DNA of 64,000 nucleotides from Sporodiniella umbellata (taxonomy: Eukaryota > Mucoromycota > Mucoromycetes > Mucorales > Rhizopodaceae): assembly GCA_025677835.1 (NCBI GenBank), contig JAIXMR010000033.1, positions 124,001-188,000 on the forward strand. Reading direction: 5' to 3'. The notes under the pieces were generated by a model. That model did no database searches, was not told the DNA's origin, and saw nothing but the letters and a program-made list of their open reading frames with translations. Each line of letters begins with the position of its first letter. Within the stretch, counting starts at the first letter, position 1. Positions 24,855 through 35,461 of the stretch are shown piece after piece. Made by a program: the position numbers and the translations under genes.

Positions 24855-25221
24855 CTATTTTATCGCATGGCTTTTATCATGGAAAAAGCCATAGCGTTCT
24901 TGGAGACACAAAGAAAGCGCGTATAACAATGAACGGAGGGCTTGAAAAGAAGCCAATAAAGTGTTTGGGAGACCCTCTACGGTACTTTTAGCATATTTGA
25001 ACGATAACTGTCTCGGTAACTTTAAAAAGTGTGCTCTGTTTAATATACACATTTTATTTTTGTTTTTTCAAGAACACTGTTTATAAATAAAAGAAGCTTC
25101 TCAAAACAAGTCCGTCTTCAGCCTCGTCCAAAGCAACCCGTTCTAGCCCTAGCAAGACCAAGATGTCCACATAGAGTTGAATAATCGCTTTATAAAAAGT
25201 GCTCGATAACAAAGAGACCAT
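24855..25221 (-). CDS. Possible small two-exon gene or 3' remnant of a gene
   Basis: Two minus-strand stretches look protein-like in this otherwise non-coding area. The first starts at ATG 25221 and reads YKAIIQLYVDILVLLGLERV, then ALDEAEDGL. The second reads KYAKSTVEGLPNTLLASFQA and ends in FHDKSHAIK at the stop at 24855. A phase-0 join (weak donor GTTTTG, acceptor CAG before LSFKYAK) would give about 88 aa. A TAG acceptor just before the ATG suggests that more exons once lay upstream, where the duplicated block now sits. No family was recognised. Confidence 0.3.
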
Positions 25222-25324
25222 GTAACACTACTAGAGTCGGACCAAGATCAGATATGGAATGGCGAGAAAAACTGTAAATAAATAAAGGGGAGAAGAGACA
25301 TTTATTATCGTGGTTAGGCGAGGA

Positions 25325-25916
25325 GGGTATAAGGGAGGGTAATTTATATGATAAGTGTGGGTGTAGGATGGTGCAGTGTTTCGGTGAGTAACGCTCGGTG
25401 GTTTTCCCAATCTCGGTCAATCTCTTCATCCACTTGGTCGATTGTAGAGCCCAGTATGTCCTGCACTTGACTGGCCAAATGACAACTTTCTATTTTCTTT
25501 TTTTCTTCTTTATATACAAACTGTGAGGCAAGCGGCGTGGTAGGTGGTGTCAAGAAAATAGCGCTTGTCCTTTCATCATCGTCACCATCATCATCGTCGT
25601 TATTGTTATTATCATTTGAAGACCGGGTATCGCTGGGAGAAGGCGGTGCAGCAGCAGAGCTCAGCGTGATCTCGCTCGATCGGCTTTTTACAGTGAAAAG
25701 GGAACTGACTTTCTTTCGAAACGAAGGCGGGTTGGCCTGTGGACTTGTGTTGATCTTGAGTGAGTTTCTTTTAAGATCCTCTGTGCTCTTACGAAAAGAA
25801 AAAATAGAGCTGGTTTTGTGTATCATTTTTGGTTTTGTATAGAAAAAAGAGGAGAAAATAGAGGTAAGAGTGCATGATTTAATCTTTTATGTCTTTTTTA
25901 GTCTATTCCATATCTG
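25325..25916. repeat. Segmental duplication, copy 2 (592 bp)
   Basis: Second copy of the block at 21961-22552, in direct orientation. The flanks differ on both sides. Just left of it, a stretch ending in CTGTAAATAAAT resembles the end of the convergent plus-strand gene beside copy 1, but that similarity is too short to be sure of. Confidence 0.92.
25344..25826 (-). CDS. Ser/Asp-rich protein with ILGS/DEE motif, copy 2
   Basis: The predicted 160-aa protein is identical to that encoded at 21980-22462, and the first 90 bp upstream are shared, so the proximal promoter was copied too. Sequence beyond that differs, so expression may differ. Identity at synonymous sites points to recent duplication or ongoing gene conversion. 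A collapsed or duplicated assembly segment must also be considered. Confidence 0.7.
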   Translation of the reverse strand: MIHKTSSIFSFRKSTEDLKRNSLKINTSPQANPPSFRKKVSSLFTVKSRSSEITLSSAAAPPSPSDTRSSNDNNNNDDDDGDDDERTSAIFLTPPTTPLASQFVYKEEKKKIESCHLASQVQDILGSTIDQVDEEIDRDWENHRALLTETLHHPTPTLII

Positions 25917-26490
25917 CGCAGGTTTAAAAAAAAAAAAAAAAACGCTTTTTGGGGGTTTCTTGTTCATCGCCTTTTTTTAGCAGACTTTTAGCTCGATTTT
26001 TTTTTCAAGCGAATTTGAGCTAGTGTGTGTTTTGTTCAGTTTAAAAAAGGTGTTTTAGCCACGATAGCTACTATTTTGTTGAATATAGAAAAGAACCAGC
26101 CTATCCGCTTGTGATACTTGCTTAGCTTACTGCATTAGGGATTGGTTTATTTATTCCTACAAGAGCCAATAAGAAGCGACATGTTTTATTCTAAGTAGGG
26201 TTGAAAAGCGAATCGGCTCTTTAAAAGAGAAAGACAGGAACAATGACGTACGACTGATATACTAAGTATAAAGCTTGTTTTTCTTGTTGACTTTTAAAAG
26301 AGAAGTGAAAAAAGCCTCTTTTATTTTTATTTTACGATGTTTACAAGTAGTACGGATGCACGTAAATGATCAGTGTGGACAAATACCAATCAAACGAAAG
26401 CGGGCCTGTTTCCGACTGTGTTACCACAGAACCCTTAAAAAGTAAGAAAAAATAGTTTATTAAAGTAAAGCGTAGGGCGTGTAGATAGAA
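25917..26490. other. Intergenic spacer downstream of the cyclase gene
   Basis: About 570 bp, AT-rich, starting with an A17 run near 25926. It should contain the distal promoter of the copy-2 gene and the 3' end of the adenylyl cyclase transcript. No coding signal was seen. Confidence 0.4.
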
Positions 26491-29400
26491 TTAACCTCGA
26501 AAGTCAGCAGTTCTGCCGCGAGAATAGAGGTTCTTTGGGTCCGGATTACAGTAGATGTGAGGGGCAATTTTGAGTACGGCCAGGTCTTTACGGGCTCGTT
26601 CGGTCCATTCAGATCGATCTTGAGGCGTAAATGCATATTTACCCAGGTTGGCCCAGTAAAAAGCCTTTAGAAATCGGATTTCCTGTATAAACTGCATTTC
26701 CATGACCCCGTGTTCGAGTACGGTGAAGCCTTCTACGATACGCCCGGTCGATATATAGGGAAGTGCACGGGCAAGATAAAGACAGGGCTGTGTGAATTCC
26801 CAAAACTTGACTTGTTGAAACGCATGGTTCAATCGTGAGATGCCTTCGATAAACTGACTGTAGTTTTTGCTGTCCCCCATTGAGATAAAATCGATTTCAT
26901 CTTCCTCAATTAGACAATACAAACCCATCGTAGCAAAGATTAGACCAAAAATAGGGAAAATGTTTGCTATTTCCAAAAAGGAAAAAAAAAAAAAAAAAAA
27001 AGCTTAAAAACAAACAATAGTGAAAAGGAGGTTCTTACGTGTCACAGTCAGTCTGGGCAGACTGTTTACGAAATCTTGAAATTTCCTTCTGGCGTTCTTG
27101 AAGTTTCGACAGCGTGCATAGTAGCAAAGCAAGGTACCATGAATCACGATCTTGTTATAGTCAGCAGCCTGCTTGAGGTGGGCTTCGAGAAGTACTACGA
27201 ACGGCTCGCATTCTTTCAGTCGATCGGTGATCAATGCGTTACTGACGTGGTATACCGCCAACCAGATTTCGACTTCAAAGTCACAGTTGGCTCTAGCCAG
27301 ATCGCCCATCTGTCGTAGTAACGCCAGGTCGTCCGGGCTCTGATTCAGGCTTCCTTCAAACACACGCATGGTGATGACGAGCCCCGCCGACCGGTAGTAT
27401 GCTTGACAGTCTGTAATCACGCCCAGCGTCTTGACCCCCTCAATGGACCGATAAAGCAAAGTACTCGCGTTCTGGAACTTACCGGCGGCAAAGCACAGAT
27501 GGGCACAGATTGTCAGCGTGTCTGGATCGTTTCCACCGTCATCCATGTGTTTCAAAGCCTGAGTGATATAGTAAATGCTCTGTTCTTTCCCGTCGTTAAG
27601 CCAGCTGATCAACGAGTTTCGAGCCAAAAAGAGTGTATAGTGCGCACTAGTATCTTCCAGCCGCTCACACGCGTTGAGTCCAATCAGACAGGTGTACACA
27701 AACGCGCGGCCTTTGCCCATGTAGAAATAGATGTTGGACAACTGCGCCATGATCTCCACCACACGACGTCCAATCTCGCGTCGTTTGGGATCCTTGTGGC
27801 TTTTGCACCAGCCTTTACGATGTTTGAGCTGCGAAAACTTGTTCACCCAGAACTTGAACACAAACTCGGGTTCGCTTCGTGGCCAAGGCTTGCCCAGGCA
27901 ATCCAGCGCTTCCAACAGGTAATGTTCGCCTTCGGTTAACTTAGTGCGCATCGTGAAACACATGCCGAGCCGTCGATAGATATCGCTCTGATGTACCCGT
28001 CCGTATAGCTCGCCCATCTCTGGGTGGTTATTCAGAATCTTCACCATACGCTCCAGATTCGCCGTCGCTTCAGAGAGTAGACACGACCGCATATTCAAAT
28101 CCGCCAGGGCCTCGAGATAGTACAGCTGTTTGTCCAGGAACTCGGTCTGGAGATAATGCCGGGTGACCTTGGGTAAGAGCTGATAGTAGTTGTCGCGCGT
28201 AAGCTGTGCTTCGTAGTGTTTGGCTAGCAATCGATGCAGCAGAATCCGGGTCTCGTAAGACACCATGTCGTAAATCCCCTGGGGTATTGTAATATGCGTA
28301 AACGTATAGAGATCTTCTTCTTCGGTCTTGTCTACGTGTTCTTCTACTTTCTTGATGAACCGGTACGTGTCATAGCGCTCGATTTTGCGCTGGATAGATT
28401 TACGGTCCCTGCCCTTAAATTCCACGTTGTTCTCCTTCATCACAGACTGTATCTCTCGAATCGTAAAGTGCTGATCCAGACAGCTGGCTACCTAGGTAAT
28501 GGGGCATGCGTTTAAAAACCAACAAAAGATGATCCGAAAACTTACTGTCAAGAACTCTTGAAAACTATTATTGACACGGTCAAACTGCATCTTGATAATT
28601 CTCTTATAGTCAAAATTGCCCATCAGGTCTTCCAGGTCAAAGCGATTACTACTCGGGACCAAGACGTGGTCTACCACAGTCACATGGTCAAAGTCTTTCA
28701 ATACAATTGCTACGTTTCTATTACAAGAGTTGAAGTCAAGAAAAAAAAAAAAAAGATAAAAGAGGACTTACTTTACATAGAGCGGGTTGCCTCCAGTTCT
28801 TTTCTGGATGACGGACACGATCTCTGGGCTGATGCTACTGACAGCCGAAGTCTGAAAGGTCTGCAAGATAACCTCAGCGATTTCTGTGGCGCCTAAGCCA
28901 TTTAGCTGTAGTTCTTGTGAGGTGCCCGTCTCTCGAAAGCGCTGAATAAACGTCACATCGTAATCTTTGACAGGTCGGGTAGCTAGGATCAATAACACCT
29001 TCTCACAGTGGTCGTGGATATGTTGCAAGAGACGTATGGATGCCGAATCAGCCCCTTAATAACAAAAAAAGTAAAGTCAGTCATCCGTTCACAAAAAGAG
29101 AGCTTACATTGCACATCGTCTGAGATAAAGACCAGGCCAATATGATCTGAGACATAGCGAATCATCCGCACCATCACACCTGTCAAGAGAATGTCGCGTC
29201 CACGCACATCCAGCCGACGCGTCGATCGATTGTCGTGCAGATTAGAAAGCGTGCCAAAAACAACCTTGAACAGCGGCAGGAACTCTTCTTCTTCCCCGCA
29301 TTTCTTGAGACAGCGAATGATCAGGTCAATCAGGTCGTGCGAGCTCTCCGACAGCGGTCCGCTCAGGTCATCGCACGACATGCGAGAGCCAGAAAACAGC

Positions 29401-29630
29401 GAGTTATTAATCTGTGCATGGGTCGGACTTGAGGCAGGCAGGGTGGTTGTAGGTGACGAAGGCGGTGAAAACGAAAAATCGGAACTCTCCAGACTCATGT
29501 CTTGTGTGCCCGGGAAACTCGAAATTCTTCGTTTGCGGTTGATCGGTACCTGATCGGAATCGATGATTTCAAAGAGAGCCAACAAGATGTTCTTGACAAG
29601 ATAGTATTTTGAGCTTTTTTCCACTAAATT

Positions 29631-29699
<69 letters not shown>

Positions 29700-32138
29700 A
29701 TAATAATTATTATTATTTTGAGAAATATAAACAAAAAATGTTTTCTTTTTTTTTTTACCTTCAGTAGAAGAAGACCAACAGTAAATCGTATCTTCCGACT
29801 GTATCATCTTAGCTAGCGTGTTACACAAAAAGCTTTTGCCTACGCCCGATTGACCTGAGATGACCAGCAGATGGCGGTTAGGTGTCTCCTGCCAGTCGTT
29901 AAAGAAATCCGTCGCCAACACACGCTCGAGGCGGTAGCCGATAAAGTCCGAATGCTTACTGTCCTGGCCGTTCTGAGAGACGCGCTTGTTCTTAACTGTG
30001 GCAAATCGCAGCACGCGAAAGATTTGGATCGGCTTCACCTTGCCCTTCACCACATTTTCTCCGCAGTCCTCAAAGTCGCACATCCGGCCAATCTGTTGTT
30101 TGGTCGCTGCATCGCAGACTACGTTTTTTTTGGCAAAGGGAAACTTGAGCATCCGGACGGCCATGATAATCGTGTCTCCTGCAATTGCTGGGTCCCGTCG
30201 GTAGGGATTACTCTGAGGCAAGACCGAGTTGAAGATGATGCCGGTAGAGAGCGAGATCGAGAAATCGGAAAGAAAGGTAGAGAATACGTCCCGGAGTTCG
30301 ATCGCAGTCTTAGCTGCAAAGACTGCCTCGCGTTCGTGGGAGAGAGGTGGTAACCCAAAGAGCGCCAGCAGCGTCGCGCCCTTGTCATCCACTGCAAACT
30401 GCTGTAGAATTCCTTCATACTTGATTAGTGCCCGGATCGTCGCACGCATCGCCCGCTGAGCTGTCCTTAGCCCTTCAGCTGAAGCCACGTTCAACTCTCC
30501 AAGGCTAATAAACATAATCGTAGCATCTCGAAACTGCGCCGGAAAGTTGTCGTCCAGGCTGTGCTGGAGTCGGTAAAGAGCACTCTGGTTGATATATTTT
30601 GGATAGTCTGGGTTATGCATCATTGCCGCAGCGCTGTCCAACGTCGATACCGTCGCGTTTCGACGCATTCCGCGACGGCTGTAGGCCCGCTCTTCCAGTG
30701 GACTTGCAGGCAGTCCAATCCCTTTCTTGACCACATAAAACTCCCCGCGTTTTTCATGGCTCAGTTCGATCCCTTGCTCCTGAAGCAGTCCGTAAGCTTC
30801 AGCAGTAATACTCAGCTCGCCTGCTTTCGCAACGTCCAGCGCATCTTCTAGTGCACCTACCGCTGGACCGCAAATCGCATACTCTAAACGCCCTTTGTAC
30901 GATAACGCATAGTCCGAAGGTTCCTCGTTGCCCATCACAGTCAGCTGGGGAAAGAGCTGGCTCGCACGTCGTGTCAGGTCCGCAATACGTGAATCCTGTC
31001 TGGCTTTGACGTTTGCATGCTTCTCGCCCAGGATGATGTTGGTAATGTCTCCCGAGGAAAGTGCGATATGAAGTTCGAGATCGATGGCATCCGACTTTTC
31101 TTTGCCCGAATCGCTTTTCATACTCTGCTTTCGTTTGCTCGTGTACACCTTGTTCTTTCTTCCCTTACCAAACAGTACGGGCAAACAACTCCACAGGTTG
31201 AACGCATTCGCATCGTAAGTATAGTCTATGTCCAATGAGCTGTTGAGTTTCAGGCTGCCTTCGATAGAGGATTGCTCGCTAGTCGACCTTTTACTGTCAA
31301 ACAAAAAATGGTGTTGTCTATCGTCTTCCTCGTTCTGCCGATCCTGTGCAACAGACAGACGGTGTTTGGACCGCTCTTCTGCTGTAAGGTACACACGGTA
31401 ATGTGATAATCTCGCCAACAGTTGGGTACCGCATTCTAATGCGCGTCGAACCAATCGATTCTTTTCTTCGCTCAGACTACTCTCGCTCGGTTGGGTCTGA
31501 AAGCTAACCAAAACAGCATCACCTAAAAACTGTATACAACAAACCTCACTTAGTGTCTTCCTCTAACCTTGATTCGCCTTACCTTCACTACATCGCCTCC
31601 GTAGTGTTCAATAATCTCTATACACTTATTATTATTCAATATATCAGTCCATCTCTCCCCCCACTCCCTCCCTCCCTCTCTTTTTTTTTTTTTTTTTTTT
31701 TGTGCGTAAATAAAAAATCTCACTCTACTTCTCCCATATAAGATCCAATCTCAAGTGCCACAGCTTCAGCACCAGAATCCCCTTTTTCAGCAGCTAAGTT
31801 GGTAAGCTACAAAATAAATCCAGGTACCAAATAAGAAACAGAAAAAATAAAACCAAAAAATTCACATTTAAAGAAACAATCGTTTTCTTTTTTCTTTTTT
31901 CTTTTTTTCTCTTTTTCTTTTTCTTTTCTTTGCTCTTTATTTCTCTAATCGTACTTTTCACTTACTGCACTAAAACCTAAATGCCAAAAAGAAAGGTTAT
32001 TTTTTACTTTTCTGTAAAACCATCTCGACTAATTACCAACGACATCCACCATAAGCACAACACCAAACTGAGAATGACTATAGGGAATTTGCAACGTATC
32101 GTATTGAGCATGCAAATTTCTTACATACTATAGTCCAT
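26491..32138 (-). CDS. Soluble-type (ADCY10-like) adenylyl cyclase with NTPase and TPR-like region
   Basis: Makes cAMP from ATP; animal relatives are soluble and bicarbonate-stimulated. Eleven exons (minus): 32138-32125, 32077-32037, 31976-31966, 31806-31729, 31615-31583, 31529-29759, 29623-29108, 29054-28772, 28717-28546, 28491-27039 and 26966-26491. They give 1615 aa, close to human ADCY10 (1610). The C1 cyclase domain starts at residue 9. The two metal-binding aspartates are present (D16 in VDVVGF, D63 in KFLGDAVL), as is the lysine before them (K59). A roughly 110-residue insert interrupts C1. C2 begins near residue 393. Its arginine is kept near 518 (GDTIIMAVRM), but the usual catalytic asparagine four residues earlier is isoleucine. 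The NTPase domain has a P-loop (SGQSGVGKS, about 618) and a Walker B-like FISDDVQWADSAS. The helical C-terminal half resembles the TPR-like region of ADCY10. Confidence 0.93.
29627..29697. repeat. ATT/TTA trinucleotide microsatellite in a cyclase intron
   Basis: Roughly 23 units of a TTA repeat with one interruption lie inside the intron between the P-loop exon and the next exon (29758-29624). On the coding strand they read AAT and sit directly against the TTTAG acceptor, so length variation could affect splicing. Confidence 0.9.
31966..31976 (-). other. 11-nt microexon of the adenylyl cyclase gene
   Basis: The minus strand reads acceptor ATTTAG, then GTTTTAGTGCA, then donor GTAAGT. With one base carried from the previous exon it encodes Gly-Phe-Ser-Ala. 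It turns VDVVG and LTNLAAEKG into the canonical cyclase sequence VDVVGFSALT. Without it, the conserved GF(S/T)xLT stretch and the frame are lost. Confidence 0.85.
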
Positions 32139-33526
32139 GAGTGTAAGTCACTTTTGTTTATTTTGTTTGAGTAACCTTTGCAAGGTAAGGTGCGATGTTG
32201 AGCATTGCCTTTTAGTTGGGTATTCCTCTTTAAACGCTCTGCTGAATGTGTCTATTGGGTGTATGTGTGTAGAAAGAAAAACAGATGTTCAAAAAAAAAA
32301 AAAGAAGGCTGTGTTTGTTTTTTCGAGAAGAAAAAAGAAAAAAACAGTAAAAGAAAAAAAAATCAATTTCATTTTCACTTTCCAAAAAAAGGCAGTTGTC
32401 ATAAGTGACGTTACTGACGTTTCACGACCCCGCCTTTTTTTTTGCATGTGGTAATAATCTCTATTGAAAATCTTTTTGATTTGAGCAGCAAAAAACATAG
32501 AAATGGTGCTAGGCGGAGTTCAACACAATAGTGGGTCCCAAAAACGGATATAGAAAATTCCTTTTTGAACCAATGGAGCGGATACCAGCCAAAGAAAAGA
32601 CCAGTAGGCTCATTTATTAGACATAGTTTTTTTTTTTTTTTTTTTTTTTGGTAGCCCATTGTTTATAAACGATAGTCCGTCCAATTCTTAAAGTTGCTCC
32701 ATTGATGAAAAGAGAGAGAGAGAGATAGCGATATTCAGGTACGTTGTTCGTTGCCCTTGTTAGCCACTTGACATTTAACTCAGACATTCAGATTTTATTT
32801 TCAAGGGAAATCTTTGCGTATTTCTAGAATAACAACAACAATAGCCACTGTTTCATCCCTGCAGCACAAGTACTTGGTGTTCTAATAAGATTGAATTTTG
32901 AATCGACTGAGTAGTCAATCTAACCCTTCTTTCTGTGATAGGACAATGGCAAGTCAAACTTGAAGTGTTTATTTTTCTTCAATACGAAAACATTTTAGCC
33001 AATTTGTTAGCAACTGATGGATTAAAAGACAAACAAACTTAGTAATCAAATAGGCTGAGTTTGTAGATGTATGGGATTCAGGAGAAGGCTCGATTAAAGT
33101 TATTTCTTGAAAAGAAATAGACTTATTTGATCTTGTGTAATGGTTACGCCCATTGTTTTCTCGCACTTGTTTTTTTTTTTAAAAAAAAATAATCTCCTAT
33201 CATTGAGCAACTTTATTGGAAATCAGAAAAAAAAAAAAAAGTGCAGAATTTAATTAATGCTTCTATGACAAGACATTTAGAAATTCGAGATAAAAGAGAA
33301 AAACTGAAATGTTAATATAGAACCCAAACGCTTCTTAAAGATACGTTCCCCTTTATACACTTCCCCTCCCCCTCCTTTCCTCTTTTAAACACATACAAAA
33401 GTAACCCTCGTGTTCTCTCCTACTAGATCTAATACTCCTTAGAAGTTTAAAGCAATTGTATTGTCTATATAGGTATGTATGTATAATTTGCCAATGATAA
33501 AAAGTAACTATGAAATGAAATGATGA
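32139..33526. other. Intergenic region upstream of the cyclase gene
   Basis: About 1.4 kb. Contains A-rich and T-rich tracts (T24 at 32626-32649, a T-run/A-run palindrome at 33170-33189), a GA repeat near 32711 and CT-rich DNA near 33360-33400. No convincing coding sequence. It likely holds the cyclase promoter and the 3' region of the wall-protein gene. Confidence 0.45.
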
Positions 33527-34316
33527 TTAAAGTATAAAGACAGCAGCTCCTAAAAGTCCAACGAAACCGATCTTATAAGACGTAGCAGCAGCAGCAGAGT
33601 TGGTTTGCTGAGAAGGTGGGGAGGATGAAGATGTTTTAGCAACTGGAGCACTCGAACCAGAAGGGGTATTACTGGATCCAGACAAATTGTTATTGGTTGC
33701 CATGTCGTTTTTGTTGACTGTACCCACAGGGGCCCCGATAATTGTAAAATAAGTGGAGTAAGTGGTTTGACCGTTTTCCCCCTTGAAAGCAAGCGCATCT
33801 ACAGAATAATAAATAAATAAAACCATCTATATCTATATAAAACAAAATGAGCCTTTTCTAATACTTACAGGCAGTGCCCGTTTCAATATTCTTGGGTACG
33901 TTCCAAGAATATTGACCTTCGCTTGTAGGAATTACAGAAGAAAGAATATTGGGCATATAAACTTGAAGGTTGCTCGATGTACCCGAGACTAAAGAGATCG
34001 AACTAATGCTTTTCACATTAGCATCTGTCACAGTCCTATAAAATAAACTCAAAGTTAGAAATAAATCAATATAGATATCTTTTTGCTCATACCAAGAGAG
34101 CGAGTAGGGTTGTCCAGCTGTAACCACTTCCTATAGATTGAGTTCAGTGATCTATATGGGACAATAGTATCACACCATGTCTAAAAAAAAACTTACACCA
34201 AATCCAGGCTTATTACAAGCAATACCAGCATTCACTGCTGTTGATGTGCTTGTACCTGCTTGTGCAAAAACAGAACATACAATAAAAGAGAATAGGGTAG
34301 TAATTGAAAGTTTCAT
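33527..34316 (-). CDS. Secreted Ser/Thr-rich GPI-anchored protein with Kre9/Knh1-type domain
   Basis: Four exons (minus): 34316-34197, 34130-34093, 34035-33869 and 33798-33527, giving 198 aa. An N-terminal signal peptide (MKLSITTLFSFIVCSVFAQA) is followed by a beta-sandwich of the Kre9/Knh1 N-terminal type: VTAGQPYSLSW near residue 44, then VSGTSSNLQVYMPN and EGQYSWNVPKNIETGTAYAL. A Ser/Pro/Thr-rich linker leads to a hydrophobic C-terminus (IGFVGLLGAAVFIL) after a small-residue patch, the expected GPI-attachment signal. Fungal proteins of this type are cell-surface proteins, often of unknown role. The length is typical. Confidence 0.85.
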
Positions 34317-34546
34317 ACGCGTAAAAAAAAACCAAAAAAAAAAAAGTATGTATTGAATAGAAAAGAAAAACAAAAAGGCACTAAAAAAAAAAATAGAAAT
34401 TTATAGTGAGAGAAATGCTTCCCTAATTGTTCCCGGGATTCAACCGCAATCGGTATAACTTGTGCACAAACATTGGTGGTTGTTTAGGCTCAAAATTCAT
34501 TTAGTACTTTCGTTGTTTTTGATTGGTTGCATTTGCTGAACCCCCT

Positions 34547-34579
<33 letters not shown>

Positions 34580-35461
34580 CACACGAGGATCAACTGTGTG
34601 TGTATATTAAAAGGGGAGTTCCGGAGCCTATTAAAAATGTTTAATCGCATTCTCCCCCTCCCAAAAAAAAAGAAGTTCATGTGAGTGTAGCCTATGTCTA
34701 TTAAAATCAATTAAATCCAGCAATGGAAAGTAACAGTCGCTAAAACAAAAGAATTTTCTTTCCGTACAGTCGACATTTAGTCTTCAGAAAATTGAAAAAA
34801 GAAATAATAAATGTATTTTATTATTAATATACGTACAGAGATACAGCCCTTTGTTTGTGTTCAGTAGTGGGAATCGATAGGCATTGATATATACAGGAGT
34901 TTGGCCTTCAGATAGAGTAATGCCCGATGTGATCCGGTAGTCTAAACACTCCTATGGTTCCATTCCTTCAAGGACACAATGGTAACTACAATTCAAACGG
35001 AGCAATTAATACATATGAAGCTAAAGAAAATTTTAAATAAATAGTTAGGGGTGGGGATGTCAAATACTTCAAATTTAACTGTACGAATTATAGTCTGACT
35101 TAAATTACGTTAAAACAGATCAGTGAAAGATAAAAATAAAAGTGAAGAGTAAAGGAGAACAAGCAGGAGGGCTTCGCTCTTTTCTTTCGGAGATTATGTG
35201 GCTACAATTAAACTTCAGTTAAAGCCAAGGTGGAGAAAGAAAACAGCAGAGTGAGCCCATAAAAACAAATGTGTATACTTGGTTTTGTACACTTTATATC
35301 CAAAGCGTTTGCTTTTGATTCTCTTTTTTATGACTTGTTTATGCTCAATGGCATGGAATATGTGGCTTGGTGATTGTTTAAACTCAGGTAGCGCTTCAGG
35401 AAAAGAAGGAACTTTACCCCGCTTCATCATCTTGTATCTTTCTTTCTCTTACTTAACCACT
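34317..35461. other. Intergenic region with a possible decayed retroelement fragment
   Basis: About 1.1 kb between divergent genes. A CA dinucleotide repeat lies at 34547-34573. On the minus strand around 34836-34960 one open frame reads YRITSGITLSEGQTPVYINA then YRFPL. This faintly resembles the segment just before the reverse transcriptase of Ty3/gypsy polyproteins. No flanking RT, integrase or LTR was seen. The last 300 bp are presumably the SIN3 promoter. Confidence 0.35.
34547..34573. repeat. CA dinucleotide microsatellite
   Basis: About 13 CA units in the spacer between the wall-protein gene and SIN3, followed by an imperfect CATACACGCACACG tail. Confidence 0.92.

Noticed and set aside
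27403..27939. 178-codon plus-strand ORF
   Set aside because: Antisense to the conserved C-terminal exon of the adenylyl cyclase.
34430..34480. Possible tRNA T-arm (GGTTGAATCCC on the minus strand)
   Set aside because: Lacks the invariant C of the T loop and has no cloverleaf partner stems.
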